This document shows, piece by piece, positions 36,358 to 45,628 of a stretch of 64,000 bases of DNA. The stretch lies in assembly GCA_964367905.1 (NCBI GenBank), contig CAYIZP010000014.1:1-64000 (forward strand), in the 5' to 3' direction. How positions within the stretch are numbered: position 1 is the stretch's first letter; each line of letters opens with the position of its first letter. Source of the stretch: CAUPWF01 sp964367905. Its GTDB lineage: Bacteria; Bacillota; Clostridia; Lachnospirales; Lachnospiraceae. Both the position numbers and the translations under genes were made by a program. Under the pieces are notes generated by a model that saw nothing but the letters and a program-made list of their open reading frames with translations, made no database searches and was not told where the DNA came from.

Positions 36358-37052
36358 AGAAATGCCTCTTTCTCCTTCTGATAATTGTATTTTTTTAGAC
36401 TGGTAATACAGACCAAATCTTGTCCCTGTGCATGATGAGGGTTTTTCCCACAGAAGAAAGCAGTGTGTGGATTTTTCATCTGTCGCTCTGTAATATCAGC
36501 TACTCCCACACGTAGTTTATCCTTAGCATTTCTATACTCCACTACACCTATTTCTTGATTGTAATCCATATGGTAAGACCGTCCAAAGGCATCTATTACT
36601 TTTTGCACTTCTTCTGGTGTGTGTTCTTGATAGCACGGATAAAAAGAGTAAAAAAAGGTAGGTAGAATCTTGTATGTTTTATATCCTTTGCAAATGATGA
36701 ACCAATAGAATTCATCGTAATCTCTACTGTATGCTTCGAAAAATCTTCCAAAGATTGAAAAAAGTGGATGGTGGGAATTCCAATAATCTTTGTGCACAAT
36801 TGTATCACCAGAAAACACGCCATATACCTGATGGCCATCTATTGGGACTTGAATGATTTTTTGGGTAGAAAAACCATAAATGGTATTGGTATCATCAAAT
36901 AATACAATGCAGTAATCCTTTTCTTCTAAATCCGCTAAGAATACTTCCCAAATCATATTGTCATAGAATAAATCCATCAAGAAAAACATACGTTTTTTTT
37001 CTTCTATGGATAGCTCTTTCACATCCACAATCTTACCATCAAGTGTCTTCAT
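36348..37052 (-). CDS. Unknown cytoplasmic protein of the radical-SAM/GH3 operon
   Basis: The 234-residue protein has no signal or membrane segment. It is aromatic-rich in the middle (FYWFIICKGYKTYKILPTFF) and has a C-terminal Cys/His region (PHTAFFCGKNPHHAQGQD). I do not recognise the family. The middle weakly recalls a GNAT fold, like the GNAT-like protein at the operon end. It overlaps the GH3 gene by 10 bp and follows the third radical SAM gene by 3 bp, so it is surely part of the same transcript. Confidence 0.6.
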   Translation of the reverse strand: MKTLDGKIVDVKELSIEEKKRMFFLMDLFYDNMIWEVFLADLEEKDYCIVLFDDTNTIYGFSTQKIIQVPIDGHQVYGVFSGDTIVHKDYWNSHHPLFSIFGRFFEAYSRDYDEFYWFIICKGYKTYKILPTFFYSFYPCYQEHTPEEVQKVIDAFGRSYHMDYNQEIGVVEYRNAKDKLRVGVADITERQMKNPHTAFFCGKNPHHAQGQDLVCITSLKKYNYQKEKEAFLWG

Positions 37053-37055
37053 GAC

Positions 37056-38402
37056 TTACTCCTTCTCATTCTCCAGTCCAAATTGCATCCCTTGTTTCTT
37101 AAATACTTCTTTGCGAAATAGAGGGTTATATAACAGATAGGTAACGAAGCGATATGGACTGCGCATATTTGTATTCAAATCTAAGGCACGACTGATAATC
37201 GAACTCACACTATTAAACTGTGCACGGCAGCCAAATGAAACCTCGGTCAACTCGTCTGGTGTCATGTTTTTTGGCAAAAACGAGGCATAATTAAAACGGT
37301 ACTCCTCATGTAGCCACCACTTGCCATCGTAAAGTAGACGATTCTCCTTCTTCATTTCCTCATATAATGGGGTATTTGGATAAGGCATGAGGATATTGAA
37401 TGCTGCAAATGTAAACTTATTTTGAATTGCAAATTCACAGGTTTTTTGGACGCTTTCTTTTGTATCACCATCGTGACCAACGGTAAATGCAGCCCAAGTC
37501 TGCAGACCATAATTTCTCAGTTTTTGAATCTCATCACGGTATTGATTGTGTGCTTTTGAGATATTTGCCTGCTTGTTCATGTGTTGAATATTATCACCGT
37601 TGATGGATTCAAACCCAATGACATGACCAAGACATCCGCTTTTTACCATGAGTCGCATCATCTCATCATCTTCCAACATATCGATACTACCTTGGCTTAC
37701 CCACTTCACTTTAAGAGGAATCAATGCACGAAATAGTTCCTTTGCCTTTTCTCTGTCTGATACGATATTATCATCTACAAAGAATAATAGTTTTCGCTTT
37801 TGTGATTGGATCTCTTTTACCACATCTTCAACAGGACGACACAATTGTTTTCCACCAAAATAAGCTGTGGAAGCACAGAAGCGACATCCATAGCGACAAC
37901 CTCTAGAAAACTGTAATAGAGTAATCGGAAGATAGCCCTTCCCTTCGAATAAATCTCTTCTCGTTAGGATACCTTCTTGCGGAATCGCACAGCGTTTGGC
38001 ATCATAGCGTGGTTTCAATTCATTTCGTTTTGCATCTGCAATCATTTCCGCCCATACAGCTTCGGCATCTCCTGTCATAATCGAATCTGCAACCTCTGCT
38101 GCCTCTTCAGGAAGCAAGGTGATGTGCATTCCCCCCAATAGTACCTTTACCCCACGTTTTTGATATTCGCGACAGATTTCGTATGCACGTCTAGCAGTGA
38201 AGGTCTCTACTGTAATGGCAACTAAATCGGTTGGCTGATCATAGGGAATCGGCTCACAGCGGTCATCAAATAATTCTACTGTCACATCACTTGGCGTTAG
38301 TGCAGCTAGAATTCCCAATTGTAGGGGTTCCATTCGCCCCTCATCCACATACATACTGTGTCCTTTTCGCCCGATATTAGGCTTTATTAATGTTAGTTTC
38401 AT
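37056..38402 (-). CDS. B12-binding-type radical SAM protein
   Basis: The 448-residue protein has the N-terminal Rossmann domain (1-150, LLGGMHITLLPEEAAEVAD), the radical SAM motif C169-X3-C173-X2-C176 (GCRYGCRFC) and a C-terminal domain (WWLHEEYRFNYASFLP, MTPDELTEVSFGC). I chose the ATG at 38402 behind GGAAAGGA. It is the closest relative of the gap-broken copy at 32581-33416. It overlaps the upstream radical SAM gene by 26 bp. Class B type: methylase or other radical chemistry on an unactivated carbon is expected. Confidence 0.87.
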   Translation of the reverse strand: MKLTLIKPNIGRKGHSMYVDEGRMEPLQLGILAALTPSDVTVELFDDRCEPIPYDQPTDLVAITVETFTARRAYEICREYQKRGVKVLLGGMHITLLPEEAAEVADSIMTGDAEAVWAEMIADAKRNELKPRYDAKRCAIPQEGILTRRDLFEGKGYLPITLLQFSRGCRYGCRFCASTAYFGGKQLCRPVEDVVKEIQSQKRKLLFFVDDNIVSDREKAKELFRALIPLKVKWVSQGSIDMLEDDEMMRLMVKSGCLGHVIGFESINGDNIQHMNKQANISKAHNQYRDEIQKLRNYGLQTWAAFTVGHDGDTKESVQKTCEFAIQNKFTFAAFNILMPYPNTPLYEEMKKENRLLYDGKWWLHEEYRFNYASFLPKNMTPDELTEVSFGCRAQFNSVSSIISRALDLNTNMRSPYRFVTYLLYNPLFRKEVFKKQGMQFGLENEKE

Positions 38403-39714
38403 CTGTTTCCTTTCCAAGTAATGCCCCTTGTTTGCGTTTGATCTCTATTCCTGAGACAATATTGATGATAAAATAATACCATGCCTTGGTCACTCCAAGT
38501 TTTAGATGCGCTCCCAAAAATCGTTTCAAAATATTCTTTATACTATAGAATTGGTACCTAGCATCCCGACAAGAATCCCGCAATTCTTCTGGTGTCATCT
38601 GCGCAGGAGTGAATGCGGTGTCACCATAGCGATAAGATTCATCCAACCACCATCCATCTGGGAAGAGCAGTCGACCTTCCGCTAGTAATCGTCTATAAAG
38701 TGGAGTTCCAGGTAGTGGTATCAAAGGATTAAAATTGGCCACTGCAAAATTATATTTCATTGCAAACTTTAGAATCGTATCTGCCGTATTCTTATCGTCA
38801 GCATCGTAACCAATTACAAAGGTTGCATAAATCATAAATTTATATTGATTTAACGTTCGAATCGTTTTCTCATAGTCAATCATCTGAAGGTTCGCACTTT
38901 TTCCCATAGATGTTAGGTTCTCCGTGTTCAAGGATTCAAACCCAATCAATACACAGATACAACCACTTTCCTTCATTAGTTGAAGTAGTTCCTCATTCTT
39001 AGCAATGTCCATACTAATCTGACATGCCCATTTTTTACGAAGTGGGCGTATGGCTTGAAATAATTCTTTTGCACTTTTCTCATCGAAGAACAGATTGTCA
39101 TCAATAAAGAAAATAAACTTCTCCTTCACAGATTGAATTTCTCTCACGATTTCGTCCGTGGACTTTTGAACTACGGATCCAGGATACATGGTCTTCACAC
39201 TACAGAAATCACAGGAAAATCGACATCCTCTAGAGAATTGCACCAAGCCCAAGGGGAGATACTTGCTTTTGTATGGATTACGCTTGCTCTGATAGAGTGG
39301 AATCATTGGAGCGCTCTTTGTTCTTCCATCATAGAGTGGACTCACATATCCCATTCTCACATCTTCTAGAAATTCTGGCCACACACTTTCCGCATCGCCA
39401 CAGAGTACAACATCACAGAAATTTGCCGCCTCATCAGGGCATACTGTGGGATGAAAGCCTCCCATGACAACGAGGTTTTCTGAAGTCTTATAGCGTTTTG
39501 CCAATTGATAAGCCCTCTTTGCAGAAAACGTATCAAAAGATAGGGCAATGATATCACTATCAATATGGTCTGGGAGTATTTCTTTACGATCGTCAATGTA
39601 ATCAGCAAGGATATCCTCAGGCAAGAGGGCATCCATGATTTCAAAGAAGATAGGTTTGAGAGCATCGGCACCTTTCCCTTCAAACATTGCGACTTTGATT
39701 ATCGTTATCTTCAT
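38377..39714 (-). CDS. B12-binding-type radical SAM protein
   Basis: The 445-residue protein has the Rossmann domain (1-150, VVMGGFHPTVCPDEAANFCD), the radical SAM motif C164-X3-C168-X2-C171 (GCRFSCDFC), and the C-terminal domain with WWLDESYRYGDTAFTP. The N-terminus contains two Asp residues, DDRKEI, as do several paralogues. It is clearly homologous but divergent from its neighbours, suggesting different steps on one substrate and not simple gene copies. Confidence 0.87.
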   Translation of the reverse strand: MKITIIKVAMFEGKGADALKPIFFEIMDALLPEDILADYIDDRKEILPDHIDSDIIALSFDTFSAKRAYQLAKRYKTSENLVVMGGFHPTVCPDEAANFCDVVLCGDAESVWPEFLEDVRMGYVSPLYDGRTKSAPMIPLYQSKRNPYKSKYLPLGLVQFSRGCRFSCDFCSVKTMYPGSVVQKSTDEIVREIQSVKEKFIFFIDDNLFFDEKSAKELFQAIRPLRKKWACQISMDIAKNEELLQLMKESGCICVLIGFESLNTENLTSMGKSANLQMIDYEKTIRTLNQYKFMIYATFVIGYDADDKNTADTILKFAMKYNFAVANFNPLIPLPGTPLYRRLLAEGRLLFPDGWWLDESYRYGDTAFTPAQMTPEELRDSCRDARYQFYSIKNILKRFLGAHLKLGVTKAWYYFIINIVSGIEIKRKQGALLGKETDETNINKA

Positions 39715-39726
39715 AAGTTCTCCAAT

Positions 39727-41010
39727 TTAGTATCCATTGAATTTAAATCCGATATTGCCACCTAAAAGTATTACCTTTTCAATAAGAGAGTTATTGGTTG
39801 ATCTTTTGGTGCGATTCAAAACGTTTTTCCATGTGTAGGTTTCTCGCCATATTTGTTTTGAAATTTCTTCTAATCGTTCAGGTGACATATGTTTTGGTTG
39901 AAACACAGCATGTTGCTGATTGTACCTTGTCCAATCTTTTGTGATAATACGTCCTTGACGTTCAAAGTCATTATAGATCTTGGAACCAGGAAGTGGAGTT
40001 AAGATTGCGTATCGAATCATATCTAATCCCATATAGTCTACTTTTTCTGGCATCTCAAGGAGCTGTTCTTCTGTATCATGATCAAACCCTAGTACGAAAC
40101 ATCCGTTGACTGATAGATTATAGTGGTGCATTCGATCCACAATTTCTTTGAATTTCTCTGTGCTATGATATCGTTTTTTAACTCCTTTTAGACTTTCTTC
40201 GCTCAACGACTCGAATCCAATTAGAACTCCAGTGCATCGGCTACGTTGCGCCGCTTGCAATAGTTCATCATCAAAAGCAGTGTCTGCAGTGGCATTACAA
40301 GCCCAACGTATCTTTAATCGCTCTAATTCTTGCATTAGCTCAAGTGCATATTCCCTTGGTTTGAAGAAATTTGGGTCAAAGAATATTAATTTATCTGTTT
40401 TCAATGATTTTATTTCTTCCACAACTTTAGAAATTGGTCTAGGATTGCTTCGCCACATCTGACTGATTGCACAGAATTCACAACGATTATCACACCCTCT
40501 ATCTGCAAGAAATGTGGGGATAGATAGGCTACGCTTTCGATTCTGCAAATCTCTCCTTGGAACAATAATCTTACTGGCATCATAACAGGGATTGTCATAT
40601 ATCCTTTGAGGGCATTTATTGATATAGTCATTGAAAAATTGAGGCAGAGAGACGTCTCCGGCACCCACAATTACAGTATCTGCATGTTGCATGCCCTCTT
40701 CAGGAAGAGAGGAGACGTGGTAGCCACCAAATATAATATAGGCACCACGCTTTTTGAACTCTCTTGCATGCTTGTAAGCTTGGGTGGAAGAGGCGGTATC
40801 GAAGGAGAGACCTACGATATCATAGATTTCCTTATTGTAATTCACCTTTTCACTTAACTCATCACATAATGTAATATCTGCTTCTAGCTCGCCAGGAACG
40901 AGAGAGGCTAGGGTGGGAAGGGTGAGAGAGGGGTAACAGAATAATTTCGACACACTTCCCCGATAAGTTGGATCGTCTGGGTTCCAGACATGGATGAATA
41001 ATATTCTCAT
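39727..41010 (-). CDS. B12-binding-type radical SAM protein
   Basis: The 427-residue protein has the Rossmann domain (1-145, IIFGGYHVSSLPEEGMQHAD), the radical SAM motif C173-X3-C177-X2-C180 (GCDNRCEFC) and the C-terminal domain (YNQQHAVFQPKHMSPERLEEI). The start is behind GGAGGAGAAG, which overlaps the end of the TPM gene 11 bp upstream. It is the first radical SAM gene of the cluster. Confidence 0.87.
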   Translation of the reverse strand: MRILFIHVWNPDDPTYRGSVSKLFCYPSLTLPTLASLVPGELEADITLCDELSEKVNYNKEIYDIVGLSFDTASSTQAYKHAREFKKRGAYIIFGGYHVSSLPEEGMQHADTVIVGAGDVSLPQFFNDYINKCPQRIYDNPCYDASKIIVPRRDLQNRKRSLSIPTFLADRGCDNRCEFCAISQMWRSNPRPISKVVEEIKSLKTDKLIFFDPNFFKPREYALELMQELERLKIRWACNATADTAFDDELLQAAQRSRCTGVLIGFESLSEESLKGVKKRYHSTEKFKEIVDRMHHYNLSVNGCFVLGFDHDTEEQLLEMPEKVDYMGLDMIRYAILTPLPGSKIYNDFERQGRIITKDWTRYNQQHAVFQPKHMSPERLEEISKQIWRETYTWKNVLNRTKRSTNNSLIEKVILLGGNIGFKFNGY

Positions 41011-41021
41011 AAGCTTCTCCT

Positions 41022-41849
41022 CTAAAAGCCGCCAGAACGACCACCACGGCTACCGCCATAACCACCACGACTACTACTGCTGCTGGTTTTTTTCGGTCTA
41101 GGTGTTCGGGTAACGGTTTCCCTGATGAAATCATCATCGGTCAGGGTCAATTTCAAACTATCCTTAGACATAAAGTCTCTTGCTTGTGTTTTTATCACTG
41201 CGGTCTTCATCTGAGGGACGAAGACACCAAAAACTACACCACCACCAATCATTAGACCAATAACGAGTGGAGCGATAAATAGAACTAAAATATTGGTTAT
41301 CATATCTTCCGATGATTGGTAAGGTGTACCATTTACCGCTGCCGTTAAAAATTCTTCCGTATAGTCTAGATACAGATTCATCGCATCGTAATAATATCCA
41401 TCTGCAAGTAAGTCAGGAATCTCAGCATCGATGATATCTAAGGCAGATTCAGTAAATGCTTGTTGTCCAAAATTACGAGTAGAAGTAGCATATCCTCTAT
41501 CATAAGAGTTCATATTAACACCAAAAACCAAGCCATCGCGTGTCGGATCCACGCCTTCATAATAATCACAGAAAGAAAGAAGTTCATCTCTTGAGATTGG
41601 TTCATCCATGGTGAGGATTGTGACATCAAAACTATAAATTGTATGCAAGTGAATAATTCGGTTGAAGATTTCTTGTTCTTCTGTATCAGTAAGTATATCA
41701 GCTGCATCTATTAGTGGGTCGAATCCATTAATCAGACCGTTTTGTGTAGTTTCTGTACTCTCGCTTGCGAGTGCTGTAGCTGAAATTGGCAGGAACAGCA
41801 TGGAAGAGAGTAGGCAGATACCTATTAATAATTTAGTAAATTTTTTCAT
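41022..41849 (-). CDS. TPM-domain protein with Gly/Arg-rich tail (copy 1)
   Basis: The 275-residue protein has a signal peptide (residues 1-28), a TPM domain (about 45-165, SFDVTILTMDEPISRDELLSF, YATSTRNFGQQAF), one membrane helix (about 185-210) and a Gly/Arg/Ser-rich C-terminus (RGGYGGSRGGRSGGF). TPM (TPM_phosphatase, Psb32/YgcG type) proteins are surface proteins, often beside LemA or zinc-ribbon proteins. It is 15 bp downstream of a zinc-ribbon gene and 11 bp before the radical SAM operon. The same pair occurs again at 43096-45473. Confidence 0.82.
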   Translation of the reverse strand: MKKFTKLLIGICLLSSMLFLPISATALASESTETTQNGLINGFDPLIDAADILTDTEEQEIFNRIIHLHTIYSFDVTILTMDEPISRDELLSFCDYYEGVDPTRDGLVFGVNMNSYDRGYATSTRNFGQQAFTESALDIIDAEIPDLLADGYYYDAMNLYLDYTEEFLTAAVNGTPYQSSEDMITNILVLFIAPLVIGLMIGGGVVFGVFVPQMKTAVIKTQARDFMSKDSLKLTLTDDDFIRETVTRTPRPKKTSSSSSRGGYGGSRGGRSGGF

Positions 41850-41864
41850 GATAAAATCCCCCTC

Positions 41865-42962
41865 TTATATAACAAACATGTACATGAGTAAAAGTCCAAT
41901 AAGGTAACCAACAGCCGATATTCCTAAGAATAGGAGATTTCGTTTCTTCTTATCAATTGGCAAATCACCAGAAACTTTTCCTGTCTGTCCATTGATGGCA
42001 AATTTATACATCTTGCCATTGTATTTTGTGTTGAGCATCCACACTGGGAGCAAGGCATAATGAATGTCCTCATCTCGCATATCAATAGAAGAGGAAGTTT
42101 CACTAACCGATGTGTATCCATTTACTGTTGCTCTCATGGCGTCTTTTGTAGAGTTGATAATACGAGTCTTCGCTCTAGGAGTACAATCTTCAACACTTAC
42201 ATCGAACTTATCAGCAAAGAAGCCTGCCATGTAAGAAGAAGAAAATTCTTTTAATTCTTCATAATTGTAAGGCTCTAAACCATCCATATAGTTATCATCC
42301 ATCTTGGTAGAAGCATCTACAGGAATTTTGGTGAACTCGGCACTTCCCTCACGTCGTGCGCTATAGTATCTAGTGGTAGTTACATTATAATCTCCTCGCA
42401 CATGTGTATTCACTTGGCGGGCATCAAAAGTCATGCCACCGATTCCCTTACCCGAGAACAGCCAAAATGGAACATATACGCCGGCAATCTTGGAAATGCG
42501 ATTTTGGCTCTTGAAGGTACTAGGCAGTAGGATTTTGCCGCCATAGAACTCTCTCAGGCGTTTTTCGGCATCCTTCTTATCTAGCTTGAACGGCAAGATG
42601 AAGTCAGGCTTCACCATTCCAGTTACATTATTCGTCATAACAATTGGATTTCCGCAATACATACACTCTGTTGCAGCGGTATTCGCATCGGACACAATCT
42701 CAGCCCCACATGAAGTACAATTAAATCCAGACTGCATCTCCATCATGTCGGAGTCCTTTACAGGCTCTTCTTTCGTAACCTCAGCTTGCTTCCAATCAAT
42801 CGGTTCTGCCCCTTGTTCTGGTAATGTTTCTTCTTTTTTGTCGAAGAAATCTTCTGGATATGTAGTCTCACAAAACTCACAGACAATCATCTGCTTGTCT
42901 ACATCAAAGTGCACAGGTCCCCCACAGGCAGGGCATTGAATCTTCAATATATCTTCAGTCAT
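41865..42962 (-). CDS. Zinc-ribbon membrane protein (copy 1)
   Basis: The 365-residue protein has two Zn-ribbon units (CPACGGPVHFDVDKQMIVCEFC, residues 10-31; CTSCGAEIVSDANTAATECMYC, about 76-97), then a soluble region (IPFKLDKKDAEKRL, YVPFWLFSGKG, YALLPVWML) and one C-terminal membrane helix (about 340-360). Its partner TPM protein is encoded next. A conserved CxxC pattern is visible, its use for zinc is family knowledge. It resembles the copy at 44391-45473, so the pair arose by tandem duplication. A terminator at 43035-43071 separates the two. Confidence 0.82.
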   Translation of the reverse strand: MTEDILKIQCPACGGPVHFDVDKQMIVCEFCETTYPEDFFDKKEETLPEQGAEPIDWKQAEVTKEEPVKDSDMMEMQSGFNCTSCGAEIVSDANTAATECMYCGNPIVMTNNVTGMVKPDFILPFKLDKKDAEKRLREFYGGKILLPSTFKSQNRISKIAGVYVPFWLFSGKGIGGMTFDARQVNTHVRGDYNVTTTRYYSARREGSAEFTKIPVDASTKMDDNYMDGLEPYNYEELKEFSSSYMAGFFADKFDVSVEDCTPRAKTRIINSTKDAMRATVNGYTSVSETSSSIDMRDEDIHYALLPVWMLNTKYNGKMYKFAINGQTGKVSGDLPIDKKKRNLLFLGISAVGYLIGLLLMYMFVI

Positions 42963-43034
42963 AACTTTGTACTTCCTTCCTTTATAATAAAAATTTTATT
43001 TTCAGATTACATTATATCAAAAAATGTAGAAAAA

Positions 43035-43071
43035 AAGAAGAACTTCTCAGTGATAAAGAAGCTCTTCTTTT
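43035..43071 (-). terminator. Intrinsic terminator after the second TPM gene
   Basis: On the minus strand a stem AAGAAGAGCTTCT...AGAAGTTCTTCTT is followed by T-rich sequence (TTTTTTCTA). It lies between the TPM gene ending at 43096 and the zinc-ribbon gene starting at 42962, so the two TPM/zinc-ribbon pairs are probably separate units. Confidence 0.72.
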
Positions 43072-43095
43072 TCAATATGTAGGAATTGTCGACGA

Positions 43096-44373
43096 TTAGA
43101 AGCTTCCCGAGCGTCCACCTCGACTGCCGCCGTAGCCACTGCGACTACTGCCGCCGCTGCCACCCCCACCGCCTTTTGATTTAGGTGAGTATTTGCTAGA
43201 TGTGGATTTATTGATGAATTTATCGTCCTTTGTAGATACAACAAGGCTTCCCTTTACTAGAAAATCTTCAGCAGAAGTTTGAATGACAGCTGTCTTCATC
43301 TGACGTACTAGAATCCCTTGCACAATGCCCATTGTAATTATTAGGCTGAAAATGGCTGGGATAGCGATGATATACAAGAGTACACTTTGCCAATTGAGAG
43401 GGGCGCTATATGGATCGCCCGATTGAGCCGCCACGATGAATTCTTCCGTATAATCCAGATATTGATTGAATGCATTGAAGTATTCTCCTGATGTGAGTAT
43501 TGGAGCAATCTCTTCATCAATGATATCAAGTGCTGAGGAGGTAAATGCGACCTCGCCGAGATTTCTAGTAGAGGTTGCATAGCCCCTATTAGAAGGATTC
43601 ATATTCAGCGCAAATACAAGCCCATCCCTTGTAGGGTCTAATCCTTCATAATAATCACAATATGTGAGAAGCATATCGCCATCTGGAACATGGGACATGG
43701 TCAATAAGGTAATATCAAAATCATATGTATTTTGAAAACTTTCTATCCGTGAAAATAAAACAAGTTCCTGTTCGGGGGTAAGGATGTCAGCGGAATCAAT
43801 CAATGGATCAAACCCATCTAGCATGCCTCCTTCTCCGACATAGTTTAAGGTCTCCGCAGGTACTTCAATTCCTGTTTGCGCTACTAAATAATTTTCTACA
43901 TTGTTGACAAAATCAGTGTACATATCTACATACAGCATACCATAGTCAGAATATTCTTCCGCATAGTCTTCACTAGCAATCATGTAGTCGATTATTGCAG
44001 AGCCAATCGTATCACTGTATTTTCCATATCCAACATAGTCCCACTCATAACGATTCGCTGAAAATAGACCAAAGGTGAAAATAATTCCATTTTCTCCTAA
44101 GTTAGATAGATTATAACTATTGACATAATCATAAAAATCATCCATATGACTAAATTCACCAGCTGAAACTAGAGTGATATTATAATGATATGTTTCACTT
44201 ATCTTCGCAATCCTAGCTTCTAAGGCTGGCTTACTATCTTCGGAGATTAAGTTCATGTCATCAATAATAGAAGCACTATCAAGGGAATTTTCGTTTTCAC
44301 TTGCATAGGTTGGAACGGAGAAACATGAAGACAATAGTAGTAAAATCGTAAGGATACTAAGTAATTTTTTCAT
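43096..44373 (-). CDS. TPM-domain protein with two TPM units (copy 2)
   Basis: The 425-residue protein has a signal peptide (1-24), a first TPM-like unit (about 40-170), a second TPM unit (about 185-320, IDSADILTPEQELVLFSRI, GYATSTRNLGEVAF), a membrane helix (about 335-360) and a Gly-rich tail (GGGGGSGGSSRSGYGGSRGG). The second unit matches copy 1 closely, so copy 1 appears to have lost, or copy 2 to have gained, the first unit. It follows its zinc-ribbon partner by 17 bp. Confidence 0.82.
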   Translation of the reverse strand: MKKLLSILTILLLLSSCFSVPTYASENENSLDSASIIDDMNLISEDSKPALEARIAKISETYHYNITLVSAGEFSHMDDFYDYVNSYNLSNLGENGIIFTFGLFSANRYEWDYVGYGKYSDTIGSAIIDYMIASEDYAEEYSDYGMLYVDMYTDFVNNVENYLVAQTGIEVPAETLNYVGEGGMLDGFDPLIDSADILTPEQELVLFSRIESFQNTYDFDITLLTMSHVPDGDMLLTYCDYYEGLDPTRDGLVFALNMNPSNRGYATSTRNLGEVAFTSSALDIIDEEIAPILTSGEYFNAFNQYLDYTEEFIVAAQSGDPYSAPLNWQSVLLYIIAIPAIFSLIITMGIVQGILVRQMKTAVIQTSAEDFLVKGSLVVSTKDDKFINKSTSSKYSPKSKGGGGGSGGSSRSGYGGSRGGRSGSF

Positions 44374-44390
44374 ATGAATATTCTCCTTTC

Positions 44391-45473
44391 CTATGTGAAT
44401 ATAGTATACGACCCTAATGCTAGAAGGGCAAAGTTGATAAGGAAGATTGCAACAGAAATAATTTTTTTCTTACGTTTGTCAATAGGTAGATCTCCAGACA
44501 CCTTGCCAGTCTGCCCATTGATTGCGAATTTGTACATTTTATCATTATATTTTGTGTTCAACATCCAAACAGGTAGAAGTGCATAATGAATCTCCCGGTC
44601 AGACATCGCAATATTAGACCTCGCCACGGATACACTCGAGTAACCAGTGACAGTCTTTTTTAGAGCTTCATTTGTAGAATTTTTGATTCTAGTGAGTGCA
44701 CGTGTTGAACATGCATTGACATCCATATCAAATTTATCGGAGAAAAATCCAGCCATATAAGAATTAGAAAAAGGTGTTAATTCTCCATAATTATAAGGTT
44801 CTAGCCCATCCATATAGTTGTCTTCCATCTTATTGGACGCATCTACAGGAACTTTAATAAATTTTACATTTCCAGAACGAAAAGCAGAATAATGTTTTGT
44901 AGTAGTAATAATATAATCACCATTCCGATGTTTGCTAACTTTTTTTGCATTGAATGTGACATCACCACTCCCATTTGCAGAGAATAACCAGAAAGGTACA
45001 TACATTCCTGTTATTTTCGAAATTTTATTTTTGTCCTTAAAAGCGTTTGGCAAAAGAATTTTTCTCATATAGAATTGTTTTAATTTCCTTTCCGCTGCGG
45101 CTTTATCAAGCTTAAATGGAATGATTAAGTCAGGTTTCAAGGTACCAGTAACATTATTGGTTACAAGAAGAGGGCTACCGCAATACATACATTCTGTCGC
45201 AGCAGTATTGCTATCTGCGAGAACTTCTGCGCCGCAAGAAGTACAAGAGAAGCTACAATCAACAGTCATCTGTTCATGGTCTTTGATATATCCTGCTAAG
45301 TTCCAATCGATTTTAGAGTCATTTGTTTCGGTTGTGTCATCCTCTTTTTGCCTAAAAACATCTTCAGGAAATTGATTGTTGCAGTACTCACACACAATCA
45401 TCTGATTATCGATATCAAATCGCAAGGGACCACCACAAGTGGGGCACTCATATTCTAAAATTTTTTTGTCCAT
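44391..45473 (-). CDS. Zinc-ribbon membrane protein (copy 2)
   Basis: The 360-residue protein is the paralogue of 41865-42962, with the same two Zn-ribbons (CPTCGGPLRFDIDNQMIVCEYC at 10-31; CTSCGAEVLADSNTAATECMYC), the same soluble domain and a C-terminal membrane helix. It precedes the two-unit TPM gene. Function is unknown; localisation to the membrane with an internal zinc-ribbon part is likely. RBS AAAGGAG precedes the ATG. Confidence 0.82.
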   Translation of the reverse strand: MDKKILEYECPTCGGPLRFDIDNQMIVCEYCNNQFPEDVFRQKEDDTTETNDSKIDWNLAGYIKDHEQMTVDCSFSCTSCGAEVLADSNTAATECMYCGSPLLVTNNVTGTLKPDLIIPFKLDKAAAERKLKQFYMRKILLPNAFKDKNKISKITGMYVPFWLFSANGSGDVTFNAKKVSKHRNGDYIITTTKHYSAFRSGNVKFIKVPVDASNKMEDNYMDGLEPYNYGELTPFSNSYMAGFFSDKFDMDVNACSTRALTRIKNSTNEALKKTVTGYSSVSVARSNIAMSDREIHYALLPVWMLNTKYNDKMYKFAINGQTGKVSGDLPIDKRKKKIISVAIFLINFALLALGSYTIFT

Positions 45474-45628
45474 AAAAATAAACTCCTTTCACTTAAATGT
45501 ATTAATCGTAGTATAAGAGATAGAAGAGAAAAAAACTTCGTATATTTGTGCAAGTTGATAAATTTTGTGTTTTATTACTTTATATACAGAAGAAATAGCT
45601 TGAATATTAAATATTAGTATAAATGTGA

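Noticed and set aside
40862..41137. Val-rich frame between the radical SAM and TPM genes
   Set aside because: It is a shadow of the Gly/Arg tail of TPM copy 1 in another frame.
43047..43244. Ala/Val-rich small protein at the end of TPM copy 2
   Set aside because: Shadow of the Gly-rich tail in another frame; no ribosome-binding site.
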